A stretch of DNA of 64,000 bases from Pristionchus mayeri (Eukaryota > Nematoda > Chromadorea > Rhabditida > Neodiplogasteridae), in assembly GCA_036245805.1 (NCBI GenBank), contig BTRK01000001.1, positions 8,494,001-8,558,000 on the forward strand. Reading direction: 5' to 3'. This document shows, one piece after another, positions 47,327 to 59,149 of the stretch. The position numbers were made by a program, and so were the translations under genes. The notes under the pieces were generated by a model, which saw nothing but the letters and a program-made list of their open reading frames with translations, was not told the origin of the DNA and made no database searches. How positions within the stretch are numbered: the first letter of the stretch is position 1; each line of letters begins with the position of its first letter.

Positions 47327-48573
47327 TCAGGTTGGAACAAAAGTTTTGCACGATTTTCAAATTTTCGTTTCCAGCATACTCTGTCCTTTATTTTCAAAAT
47401 TATTTAATTTTGTTTCATGTATTCGTTGAGGGCTTGGATACTCTTTCTATCACACATTAGTATTACCCATACCATTTGATATTGTGGCGGCATTTGAAAG
47501 TCAAAGTTACTACATTTGAGAACTGAACTACATAATTTTGGGGTTTGCTCTCTATGGATATCGATGATAATGCAAATATCAAGGTATATTTGGAAAGTGT
47601 GATGAACAGGCATCATACAATAGTATGAAAATGGGGATCACCACAAATGGCATTCCAGAAACTTGGTCAGTTTTGATCTCGCGTAAAAAGGGGCTTGGTC
47701 TGAATTAGTTGCCTTCACTGCATACCCGTAGCCGTAAGTCTATCGATCTCAAATACATTTAAACTTTAAGTACTTTCCATGGTAAGCTCACAATTATTTT
47801 CGTGTGGACATACAATGCTTCTATTAGAAAATGCAATTTTGAATACTCAGATACTGATATTAGAGTGTCGAAATTGATGTTTACATGAATGGCATGTTTC
47901 AAGCATAAAAGGAAGCTTAGATTTTATATGGTTAACTAAACAAGCAACTCTTACTCTATCACTTATTGGCTTGGCCGAGTCAGGGGATAGCTTCATTTTG
48001 AGGAGATCGACTCGAACAATGCACATCGAATTTCAATATTTTGGCTGTGATGACTATGATTCAAAATTTCAGAAAATATTAATTTTCTAGGAGTGGAAAA
48101 GGGTATGCTCCAGCATTTCTTTATGTTATAAAGCCCCAAGGTAGTTTGTGTAAAAGCACTTAAGATCAAGCCAGCATAATTGATTGTCGAGGCAATAACA
48201 TCGATCCATTGAGTAACGTTATTTCTCGAATGTTGGAATTTTATGATCTGTAAACCTTGCTAAATTAAAGCAACCACTAGATCCTGCATATCTTTAGAGA
48301 GAACTGCCAACGGGCTTTTCACTCCACCATGTGATATTATCCAATGATTTTTTCTGTCCGAATAGGAGCGTGGTAAACAAATGTCCATGCCACTCAAAAA
48401 TTTCACATTTAACGAATCCTGCTTTTTTTCGCAAACCCTCAGAGCAGGATTCGATTCGAAGTAGCGGATATATTTTACAAATAGTCCCTAAATATATGCT
48501 ATCCGGTTAGATCGACCCGATTAAAGTGAAGCCTTTTAAGCAATTTCAAACTTCATGGCCGAAATCGTGCAAA
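47327..48573. mobile_element. Tc1-like element H, left copy (right end truncated)
   Basis: It starts TCAGGTTGGAACAAAAGTTT after TA. Its other terminal repeat is cut inside the word ATCGTGCAAA at 48573, where the direct duplicate of the array begins. It carries a block at about 47722-47975 absent from the right copy. Open frames are broken; no complete transposase can be read. Confidence 0.6.
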
Positions 48574-48587
48574 GCCTAAGCCTAGCC

Positions 48588-49275
48588 TTAACCAGTAGGT
48601 GGGGAGTTGCCCACCTACTGGTTGGAAGAAACCAGAGTAAGTGCCAATACTAAAAAGATATGGATTTACTCTCCTTCGCTTTTTTTCAGTGATAAGTTAG
48701 CTATGCAACATATCACCCGAACATATGATTAATAAAATACTATTTTACGCGAGGATTGACGAATATATTGACATCTCGCCCGCACTAGAGAAAATAGAGA
48801 AAGATTGCGTCGTTGAATCACCTAGTGAGCAGTCTTAAAAAATCTTCTCATATATTCAATTGAAGCCATCTAGAAACTCTTCTTTCTCGTTTCGTCACAG
48901 CTCTATTTCTATTTCTCCCAAATTATGCCTCAGCTACAAAACAGTTATCATTTTACTACTTCATAACTTCCGTAGGCAACCTAGATAAGCATAAATATTA
49001 GCTGTAATTTTCAACACTCCAAAGAAACAAATTTGTTTTTTTTCCGAGAGAAGTTACCCGCAATATATCACCTGTAGTACTATTGATAAAATATTATTTT
49101 AGGAGAAGTTAGAAGAAAATATTGTCGACATGTCCGGAGAAGAGAAAATAAAGGACCATTGCGTCTTTGAACCACCTAGCAGTCTTAAAACATCAAATTC
49201 AAATTCAAATTCAAATTCAAATTTTTATTCCATCCATTCAGAGTGCATAGGAGGTATGGGATTATCCTTGATGTA
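48588..49275 (-). repeat. Direct duplicate of array 5 end
   Basis: It repeats 46657-47326 in the same orientation with near identity. It has three extra AAATTC units at 49192-49225. It lies between truncated H and the LINE palindrome, so it makes the centre of the big palindrome asymmetric. Confidence 0.85.
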
Positions 49276-50055
49276 GTTGATGGAAGTTACGTCGCTCCTG
49301 GCGATTCGTTGTGTGGGGGTCGAGGCAGTAGGGGTGGTTTAAGATACTAGATACGTATTACTGAAGGGGGAGGTCTTTTTGGGTGAGGGAAACTACGTGG
49401 GCACGGAATTTATGTGCGGGGGAAGATACAATATCATAAGGTAGGTTATTCCAAACATTAATAGTTCTACCTACAACAGTGGAATGAGTGCTTTTAATTA
49501 GATAGGGAATCGAAAGCCGTAAGGGGTGTGCTGAGCGAAGGTTATGAGAGATCGGTGAAACTCGAAATGAGAATGAATTATCTAATTTATAATTTCCATG
49601 AACACAGTTGTGGAGAAATAGTAAGTCTGTGACGATCCGTTTGCGCTCTAAAGTTGATATCCCGAGATATTTTAATCTGTCATAGTATTTAGTGGTGGCA
49701 ACGAGTTCGCATCTTCTAAACATTCGACGGGAAAAGTTTCTTTGCAATGACTCAAGCGTATTAGTGAGACCAATAGCCGTTGGATTCCAAATGGGGCATG
49801 CATACCTTGCTAACGGTAAGATAGACCTATCTAATTAAAAGCACTCATTCCACTGTTGTAAGTAGAACTATTAATGTTTGGAATAACCTACCTTATGATA
49901 TTGTATCTTCCCCCGCACATAAATTCCGTGCCCACGTAGTTTCCCTCACCCAAAAAGACCTCCCCTTCAGTAATACGTATCTAGTATCTTAAACCACCCC
50001 TACTGCCTCGACCCCCACACAACGAATCACCAGGAGCGACGTAACTTCCATCAAC
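49276..50055. mobile_element. Palindrome of two LINE 3' ends (TA-flanked)
   Basis: The outer arms of about 225 bp are inverted copies of a LINE 3' end, each ending ...ACTTCCATCAAC outward. TA stands on both sides (49274-49275, 50056-50057). The left copy, read on the minus strand, is longer and keeps the coding tail. The right copy (plus strand) holds only the last part. The centre (about 49505-49835) is unpaired. It sits at the middle of the 18-kb palindrome. Confidence 0.75.
49358..49747 (-). pseudogene. LINE reverse transcriptase C-terminal fragment (about 130 codons)
   Basis: The peptide contains RRCELVATTKYYDRLKYLGI, ERKRIVTDLLFLHNCVHGN, HPLRLSIPYL, STVVGRTINVWNNLP and FRAHV. That is the conserved tail of many CR1/jockey-type reverse transcriptases, following the catalytic domain. 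The polymerase motifs are absent, so it is a 5'-truncated copy. It ends at a stop at 49358 and is followed by about 80 bp of 3' UTR. Confidence 0.85.
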
Positions 50056-50057
50056 TA

Positions 50058-51069
50058 TTAGGATGGAACAAAAGTTTTGCACGATTTCGGCCATGAAGTT
50101 TGAAATTGCTTAAAAGGCTTCACTTTAATCGGGTCGATCTAACCGGATAGCATATATTTAGGGACTATTTGTAAAATATATCCGCTACTTCGAATCGAAT
50201 CCTGCTCTGAGGGTTTGCGAAAAAAAGCAGGATTCGTTAAATGTGAAATTTTTGAGTGGCATGGACATTTGTTTACCACGCTCCTATTCGGACAGAAAAA
50301 ATCATTGTATAATATCACATGGTGGAGTGAAAAGCCCGTTGGCAGTTCTCTCTAAAGATATGCAGGATCTAGTGGTTGCTTTAATTTAGCAAGGTTTACA
50401 GATCATAAAATTCCAACATTCGAGAAATAACGTTACTCAATGGATCGATGTTATTGCCTCGACAATCAATTATGCTGGCTTGATCTTAAGTGCTTTTACA
50501 CAAACTACCTTGGGGCTTTATAACATAAAGAAATGCTGGAGCATACCCTTTTCCACTCCTAGAAAATTAATATTTTCTGAAATTTTGAATCATGGTCATC
50601 ACAGCCAAAATATTGAAATTCGATGTGCATTGTTCGAGTCGATCTCCTCAAAATGAAGCTATCCCCTGACTCGGTCAGTGAAGGCAACTAATTCAGACCA
50701 AGCCCCTTTTTACGCGAGATCAAAACTGACCAAGTTTCTGGAATGCCATTTGTGGTGATCCCCATTTTCATACTATTGTATGATGCCTGTTCATCACACT
50801 TTCCAAATATACCTTGATATTTGCATTATCATCGATATCCATAGAGAGCAAACCCCAAAATTATGTAGTTCAGTTCTCAAATGTAGTAACTTTGACTTTC
50901 AAATGCCGCCACAATATCAAATGGTATGGGTAATACTAATGTGTGATAGAAAGAGTATCCAAGCCCTCAACGAATACATGAAACAAAATTAAATAATTTT
51001 GAAAATAAAGGACAGAGTATGCTGGAAACGAAAATTTGAAAATCGTGCAAAACTTTTGTTCCAACCTGA
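50058..51069. mobile_element. Tc1-like element H, right copy (1012 bp, TA-flanked)
   Basis: The terminal repeats TTAGGATGGAACAAAAGTTT and TCAGGTTGGAACAAAAGTTT (reverse) agree over about 30 bp with few differences. TA lies at 50056-50057 and 51070-51071. An interior frame includes SHGGVKSPLAV, but it is broken by stops. A 70-codon open frame (50780-50992) is not recognised. It is probably a decayed Tc1/mariner-superfamily element. Confidence 0.65.
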
Positions 51070-51071
51070 TA

Positions 51072-53330
51072 CATCAAGGATAATCCCATACCTCCTATGC
51101 ACTCTGAATGGATGGAATAAAAATTTGAATTTGATGTTTTAAGACTGCTAGGTGGTTCAAAGACGCAATGGTCCTTTATTTTCTCTTCTCCGGACATGTC
51201 GACAATATTTTCTTCTAACTTCTCCTAAAATAATATTTTATCAATAGTACTACAGGTGATATATTGCGGGTAACTTCTCTCGGAAAAAAAACAAATTTGT
51301 TTCTTTGGAGTGTTGAAAATTACAGCTAATATTTATGCTTATCTAGGTTGCCTACGGAAGTTATGAAGTAGTAAAATGATAACTGTTTTGTAGCTGAGGC
51401 ATAATTTGGGAGAAATAGAAATAGAGCTGTGACGAAACGAGAAAGAAGAGTTTCTAGATGGCTTCAATTGAATATATGAGAAGATTTTTTAAGACTGCTC
51501 ACTAGGTGATTCAACGACGCAATCTTTCTCTATTTTCTCTAGTGCGGGCGAGATGTCAATATATTCGTCAATCCTCGCGTAAAATAGTATTTTATTAATC
51601 ATATGTTCGGGTGATATGTTGCATAGCTAACTTATCACTGAAAAAAAGCGAAGGAGAGTAAATCCATATCTTTTTAGTATTGGCACTTACTCTGGTTTCT
51701 TCCAACCAGTAGGTGGGCAACTCCCCACCTACTGGTTAACAAGTGGTTAGCTGTTTTTGACGTATACTATTATTGAACATATACTGGGGGCCTTTTAGCA
51801 AAGTGTCTATCGGTTTCCAGACGAGAAGAAGTACGAATTGAGATACGATGAACAGGGAAAGAACTGTGGATGGTTTCGTTGGAACATTCGAAAGGTCCGA
51901 GCTAATTGCTCAGTAGGCGATTCACGGGCGTATTGTGTGTCCATATTCACGGCTGAAATCGAGACGACAATTGCTTCTTTAATCATTAATAAAATACTAT
52001 TAAAACTATGAACCTGTCAGCAGCGAGCCTATCAGTTTCGAGACGGGAATAAATAGGAAGAGAACTGCGGCGAACCGGGAAAGAACAGTTGCTAGATGGC
52101 TTCAGGGCATTTTTTGAGTATATGCTATGGACTAGGTGATTCAAAGGTGCACTGTGTTTCTATAGTCTTGACTGCGGGTCAGATGACAATTGTTACTCGA
52201 GTCGGTATACAATATTATTGAATCTATTCTATGACCCTTTCAGCAGAGTGAGCATCAGTTTCCTGACGATAAGTGGGAATTGAGATGTGGCGAACTAGGA
52301 AAGAACCAGAACCAGGGAGAAGGGTTGCTAGATGGCTTCAGAGTAGGGATGTCTATGCGGAAATGCTGGTCGATTGCGGTATGAATATTGAGGGATTCGA
52401 CCACATTGCGGAAGAAATGGAATCGAGAAATGAATTTGAGATCGTTCCGCATTCCTAATAGACAACACTTCTTCTGAACATCTGAGGAGAATTTTTGAGA
52501 TATTGAAGATTAGGTAATTCAAATGCGCATTGTTTCTGCCTAGTCTTGGCCGCGGGCAAAAGTCAATCCCAGCTTGAACCTTATTTTAAATTTATATTGC
52601 ATCAATGGGATGCACTTGTCAGCAGCGAGTAGTTTCGAGACGAGAAGCGATGGACATTCGGGGAACAACTGTGGTTAAATGTCTTATGGAAATACTCGAT
52701 TGGGGACATTGCTGTCCTGGTGATTCAAAGGCGCACTTTCTCTTCATAATATTTGCTGGGAACAAGATTATTTCATGAGACACTGTACAAAATAATGCTT
52801 TTTTTTCAAAAAAATAGTATGTCCGTAGATTCCGGTGAAGATTAATTATGAATAATACTGTGGTCAAACGGGGATGAATGGACGGAGGGTATTGGATGAC
52901 ATTTATCACTTCGCGATTCACAGGCGCATTGTGTTTTTATAGCCTTGGTTGCGGACAAGCCGGCAATGATGGTCCGGAATCAATTTTAAAATAGTATTGT
53001 ATCAAATAGTACGCCACTGTCAGCATCGAGCCTATAATTTTTGAGTAATGATAAATTTGAAAAAAAGCAATCTATAATATTCGAGCGACGAGTAATTTGG
53101 AATATAACTGTGGCGGAAAGGGGGAGAAAAATGGGGTTATATGAAAAGTTTGTGTTGTTGTGGACATTACATTGCTCACTAGATGATTCAGTGACACATC
53201 GTGTCTGCATATCCCTGGCTGCGAGCAAGACGATAATTTTTCCGCGGCGATTGGTACAAAACAAATACGTTATCAATTGTATGAGTATATTATTAGACTG
53301 ATTGTCGTTATGCCTCCTAGAAGAGAACAA
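51072..53330 (+). repeat. Tandem array of the ~230-bp unit, array 5'
   Basis: This is the mirror of array 5, almost identical to it over 2.2 kb, with plus-oriented cores near 51160, 51505, 51915, 52135, 52515, 52720, 52915 and 53185. Confidence 0.7.
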
Positions 53331-53519
53331 TAAGTGTTTAGTTTCATTTGGATCGTAGACAGTTAAATCACGATTTGTTTCGCTAATCTATTGTCCCCTA
53401 TGGAAGTCAAAATAAAAAGGCAAACGAGACGTATACCGTTGAAATAATTTTTAAAAAATCTGCATCGAATCATATGACAAAATTTATGATATGACTCATA
53501 TGATTTGATTTGCATTCGC

Positions 53520-56500
53520 GCAATAGTCTGCATCTCGTTTGTACAACTCTCACCAGGTTAGAGAAAGCGAGAGAGCACGCAAAGAAGAGAGAGCGAGACA
53601 ATTACTCTTAAATTCAGGCACTAGGTCAGATGAGAACTATGATGTCATGCCGCCTTTGACATACCAAATACGTCATAACATCATAGTTCTCATCCGTCCT
53701 AGTGCCACTTGCATCCAACATGATCATTCAGGACGCCAATCTGGCCGCGATCCACGCCAAGAGAGTGACGATCATGCCCAAGGATCCCATAGGATCTCTA
53801 GGCAGTGACCCGCCGACTTACCGTCCATTCCCTTTGTAGAAGTACCGTAATCCGGATTAATTCCCGAGTATCTTTCCTCCCTTAGATAATTTCTTTACCG
53901 TTACTTTAGAAGCTCTGATCCTATTATACAGGTGCCCCTACCGAATCGTCTTTTAGAGAAGCCTAGATTATGTCGATTATGAGTCGCTTTCGCGAAGTAT
54001 TACTCATCCCCCTCACTGCCTTTTCGTTTCCCCTCGTTTTTGTTAGATCATTGATCACTAATAATTTAGCATTATTGAGAAGAGATGCAAAAATGTTTTA
54101 ATTGTTATCAAAGAATCCAGTCCGTTAATGAAGTTTCTATACTCGAAGGGGTTTGCTGCGTGGGGATCGCATTACCAGTGACGAATCTGGAGCAAAGGAA
54201 TTTCGTGTTTCATGTCATTAATGTTTGTGGTTGTTCCTTCTTCATGCATTTCTCGAAAGCGAGACGGGTGAGTCTCTTCGGAACACACACTCTCTAATCG
54301 GGAGTAGTTTCCTTTATTTTCGATTTGAAATTTTCGTGAAAAATGAAGCTGGGGCAGTTAGTGGTTGTTCATCCACCGTGTTGCACAGGCTCTGGACGTT
54401 CCCAACTACGTGAGATAAAGAGAAGACATTCAAGTTCAGGAAGAAGGGTTACGGTAGCTGGCAAGGGCGAAGTGTACATCCTTGTGATCCTCCATTCTTT
54501 GTAAATCATGGTTCTATGCCAATTATGAGCACACGAAATACGAAGAATGGAGTATACTGGTGAGTGAAACGGTAGGAGGTGGGGTGGCATAGCCGATACA
54601 GTAGTAGACTATGCTTGACTGGGGAAGAAGGCAGATAGAGAGTGTGAACTTGTAGGGGGAGGGGCTAGTAGCTCACACACGGCTATAGCTTTGTAGGATA
54701 CTTCTAGGAGGGGATCATTATTTCAGTAGTTCAGTAGTTCGAAAATTTGTTTTTTTTTTCTCAGAATTTTACGGCAAAACGTGTTATGTTTCTGCGGAAT
54801 GTTTAAGTGTAAGCCAGGAGGCAGAGGGGATGGAGAAGAGAGATCGTAGTTTCAACATAAATATCAGCAATCGACAAGCGGATATTCATGAGGAGACTAT
54901 GATCTCGGGCCTTCTCAATGGAGATGATGGTGGTGTGGTGAATATGTGGGGAGGTACGGTGGATGCAAGGGAGAACGAAGGAGGGACTGGATGAAGCAAG
55001 AAAGACTCATAGATGCTGAAGAAGAGAGCTTATCACAGGTGCCTCAGTGTTAGCACTCAAGCAGCTGATACTTAGGAAGCTATGATGAGCTCGCTGGTCT
55101 TTGCATGAGGGAAGGAAGGAGACATGGACTCTCTGAGAGGGGTTGCGTGTGAACATGATGCATGGTAGTAATCAGGAAGACGGGCAGAGAAATATTGTTC
55201 ATGGATTGTGGGAACTGAAGATGGCTTGTTTCGTTTGAGAGGGTAGTGCTTAAGTCGCTGGAGCAGGGAGGGATTGACATGGTGATGAGGAAGAGAGCTC
55301 ATCACAGCTGCGCCAGTATTAGCACTCAAACCAGGTAATACTGGAGAAGCTATGATGAGCTCGAATCTTCGCAATGAGGTAACGAAGGCGGGTACTGTGA
55401 GAAGAGTATGAGGACTGAATGCAGGGAAGGAAAGGAAGAGTGGGGAGGGAGGAAGGTAGAAGGGCGGAGAGTAGCTTGTTGCGCGGCCATAGTAGGATGG
55501 CAATGAGGAGATCACGAGGGTAGATCGTTAAGTGAGGAGAAGGGAGTGGTTGAAGAGTGCTAATGACCGAGTAAGTGTCTGACTCTCTCGAAATCACACA
55601 CTCTCTCGCTTGTTAGACATTGCGAGAGAGCACGCAGTATGGAGACAGTTAGACGAAAATCGTAAAGTAGATGGAGGAATAGGTGCTATATTTAGGAGAA
55701 GAGCAGGATGAAAGACGGAATACGGTAGGAGGAAATTAACGTCAGGTTACTGTAGCTGTATTCATCATTCACGAATAATCTATCTTTGATTGTGGAGTTC
55801 GTCTCGCTCTTGGTAGGCGGAGGACTGTAGGTTGGGGGAACGGCTGAGGTGGGAAAGGAAGTGACACTCTGTTGTATAGGATCCTGGCCAATAACCTATT
55901 ACCGTATTCATATACCCAGACACTCACATGTTTACTCACTCCCCTCTCTCCCTCGTGTACGTGCCATTTGCATGCCTGTTGACTAGAGTCCATTCCCCTC
56001 TCTAGTCTAATCCCGAGCTGTGTACCTGCCATTCCCCTCTATCAATTTACATGGCAATGAGTCAACCTGTGTACTTGCTATTTACATGTCGTTGACTCTC
56101 TCCCTCTCTCGTCTCACTCGTCGAACGAGCTGAGTTCCCCTTGTGCTCTCACACCGGCTAGTCGATCGGTCTCTCTCTTGTCTATTTCCCCTCGTCTGAT
56201 AAAGTAGTGCCTTCCACTCTACGCCCTCGCCGCACCATCAGCTAAGGAATACACAACACACTCTTTGAAGTGACTGAAGGAAATGTGGACGGAGAGAGGA
56301 AGAATCTGAGGGTTGGAGGTGTCCAGAAGGTAGTGACTTGATGCCAGGGAGATGAACGCGGGGAGTATGCCACGAGACCACGAGAAGATAGGGAGCACTT
56401 GAGAAAACCTTGAGAAGTACTAATGAGCCTCATCTCGTGATGACGGAAACGTAAAGTGGAGAGGAGAATGCTATTGTAATTAGCTAAACATGGAAATGAT

Positions 56501-57955
56501 TTTACCAGTTCAGCAATAATCAGCGAAAAATTCGACCAAACGCTGCTTGGCATTTGCGTGTGCGTTAAAAGTTGACCGAATAAATTAATAAATTTCAATT
56601 TAAATAAGCGAAAAACTACTATCGCGAACTGAAATTAATGTTTGAATGGAATTGATCACTGTAACTTGACAATCAGGCACAATTTCTTACTGTAACTTGA
56701 CGAATCATGCAATGCATTACTGTAACTTGACGAATCAGGCAATTTTGACTGTTTAATATTTGAACGAACGCGCGTTTTGCCTGATTCCCCCTGATGGGGT
56801 GACACATTTTCATAAGGTCTATGTCGATCTTCCGGGGCCGTGAACTGGTTTAGTTGTAATCTGCACTTTGCCGTGTTTTACAATGTCAGTCGCTTTTTTC
56901 GAAAGGCCCTTTGAAATGGGGCATGGCATTGATAGTATGAGAGAAGAGGAAGGGAAATTTTCCCAATGATCTTCTATTCTCTCATCTCACTTATACTCAA
57001 GCTATTTGCGTAGTGTAAGTCAGACGAAGAACATAAGATTCGATTCGGGTTTGAAGGGTGTCGGAATACCGTAGACTGGATGCGGAGAAGGTGGGTTAGG
57101 CGTTTCAAGTCTGCGGGAGAGGCCGGTTATTGTAGCTGAAGGGTCCGGAAGACTGGGCGGGTTAGTCTCTTCGACCATATCATGCTCTCGGGTAAATATT
57201 CAAGGATGAGAATATCAACTTGGTGGTAAATCGATGGATATATGTGGCGAATGATTAAGCTGTTCTTTCCGGCATGGTCAATCGCCCTCGAATGACGGTT
57301 GAGCATGACGGAAGGAAGAGCTCGAATCTTCGCGCCGTAGGAGGAATGAGCGGTTGGAGTGGATGAAGGGGAGGGGAATGAAGAGAGGAGAGGGAGGACT
57401 GAAGTCAGGTGCGGAGGAGAGGGCGGGGCCTAACTCTCTCAATTCGAAGAGGCTGGAAGGAAGAGGAGGATAGGCCCATACGTTCATTGATATTCGGAAT
57501 ATTGGAGGGGGGAGGCGAAGGTGGATAATTGGTAGAGGTAATTGATCTCGGTCTCGCTGTAATCCGCTTGGTGAGCGAGAGATCACGTGAGACTGAGAAA
57601 CAGTTACTCATTAAATGCAGGGGGGGGGGGGAGATCGGAGAGAAGATCGTTGCCTCGAGCCTGATTCTTCCTGGGAAACTGAAGAGTTTCTCAGACTTTA
57701 CGATATTTCAAAGTTGAGTCAGTATCGATGTAAAAATATAATTTCTCAATTTTCTATGAATCACAAAAGTCTTTTAATGTTTTTTTTCAACCACCAAAGG
57801 ATGTATTGCTGAATCTGCAACCTCGAGCGAATATGACTTTTGTGAAACTGGAGTTGCACTGGAACATTTATATTAATTTTATGCACCGTTCATTTTGCTT
57901 CACTATTTTATTCTAGTATTACTAGAAATTGTCATATTTACGGCATTATTGTCTA
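53520..57955 (+). repeat. Module M, copy 4
   Basis: It has the same block order as copy 2: HP hairpin (53619-53704), CAGGACGCCAATCTGGCCG (53730), TACGGTAGCTGGCAAGGG (54452), GAGATCGTAGTTTC (54840), GAGCTCATCACAGC palindrome (55294), GAAGGGTCCGGAAGACTGGG (57140), and the end near CATTATTGTCTATGG. No conserved frame is present. Confidence 0.75.
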
Positions 57956-57959
57956 TGGT

Positions 57960-58500
57960 ACTCATAACAGTCTCCGGAAGTATCGCCGAGTGGATGGCAC
58001 GCGCCGATAACAGGATGACATTTTTCTAATGCTAGCAGGTCCAGAAAGAAAAGCTTCGCGGAAGTGTTACGTGAATTACCACGGTGCGCTTGAAAAGTCG
58101 GGACTATAGTACTGAATATATATCGAGTGTAAGTTGAAAGTTCTAATCGCTTCGACTTTCACTACCATTGGCGGTTTTCGTCCAGCATCCATTTATGTGC
58201 AATAACTGAAGCGCCAAAACACGTTCCAGCACAATTATTTTTTCCTCCAAATTTAACATTACGCTTCTTTAATTTTATGCGTTTAGTGTGTATATCACGG
58301 TAGACACTCACGAAGGAGAAGGAGATGAAGTACGGAATGGAGAGAAAGGCAAGGAAATGACGTATTACCTTAGTCGATGGATGGTGCGAGAGCGAGAGCA
58401 TGGATATGAAAACAACGAAAAATTAGAACAGAATGTTGAACGTTATATTTTTCCACTTTTAAAAATTATTTTGCTATGAGCTGCGAAGACATCAACGGTT
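57960..58500. other. Unique stretch right of the large palindrome
   Basis: ATCGCCGAGTGGATGGCACGCG at about 57975 resembles a class II tRNA A box, but no B box or arms follow. A minus-strand frame at 58162-58401 and a plus frame at 58288-58479 overlap. Neither has a domain. Confidence 0.35.
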
Positions 58501-58695
58501 TTCGTTTCCCAATAGATTTTTTGTGGAAATGGTGAAACATAAAGCCAGAAACTTCGTTATATTTCTTTCTTTCAGCATCGCTCTGGTGATATTCGAATAG
58601 CTACGATATCCGAATCTAAATCTTATTGAGAATCCAAGTCGAGTTTGAGAGAGTTTTCGGTGGTAAAGTTGAATGAGAGGATCTGAAAGCAATGG

Positions 58696-58741
<46 letters not shown>

Positions 58742-59060
58742 CCACGTACCCTCCTCTTTCAGAGTGGGCACGAGAGTGTGTAGAATGGAGGGAGTCGGAC
58801 TATAACTCGAGAGAAGCACTACTAATCGTTGCGTTGAGTCTGATTCTTCCTGGGAAACATAGCCAGGTCTGAAAGACTGAATCCATGAAAAATGTTATTT
58901 CAAAAGATTTGATGCATCTTTAGCCCGTATGTGTTTTTCAGCGGAAGTATTGGAATTGTCGCTGGATTACCAAGCACGAGGGAATATTGAATTTGTGAAA
59001 CTGAAGTTGCGCTGGCAGAATTTGATAATTTTTGATGCCCTATGAATTCGGAAGCTAGTC
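58500..59060 (+). repeat. Second copy of the terminal part of module M, with a CT microsatellite
   Basis: The text at 58590-58860 (TCGTTGCGTTGAGTCTGATTC, GGGAAACATAG) and 58960-59050 (TTTGTGAAACTGAAGTTGCGC) matches 19010-19270 and 57650-57920. It contains a (CT)n tract at 58697-58738. Confidence 0.6.
58697..58738. repeat. (CT)n microsatellite
   Basis: About 21 uninterrupted CT units. Confidence 0.95.
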
Positions 59061-59149
59061 TATTTGATAGTGAATCGATTCCTCAATTGAAACAAAACTG
59101 AAAATACGATGGATTACGGATTATTGTGACTTGTCAATTGAACATTTCG

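Larger units (their letters stand above)
39568..48573. repeat. Inverted duplication II, left arm (about 9.0 kb with mariner)
   Basis: It is the reverse counterpart of 50076-57955: module M copy 3, array 5, then element H. It differs by a mariner (39729-40969), a TTAA MITE (41388-41632) and a 254-bp block at about 47722-47975 that the right arm lacks. Confidence 0.8.
50076..57955. repeat. Inverted duplication II, right arm (7.9 kb)
   Basis: It mirrors 48573-39568: element H, array 5', HP hairpin, module M copy 4. Several 60-114-codon frames are identical between the arms, showing recent homogenisation or duplication in the array part. The M part is more diverged. Confidence 0.8.

Noticed and set aside
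39568..57955. The large palindrome as an assembly fold-back artefact
   Set aside because: The arms differ by mariner, a TTAA MITE, a 254-bp block and many substitutions in the module part, which a duplicated read would not show. Long reads should still confirm it.
58162..58401. Possible small membrane protein frame
   Set aside because: It overlaps an equally open plus-strand frame and shows no clear hydrophobic pattern or splice support.
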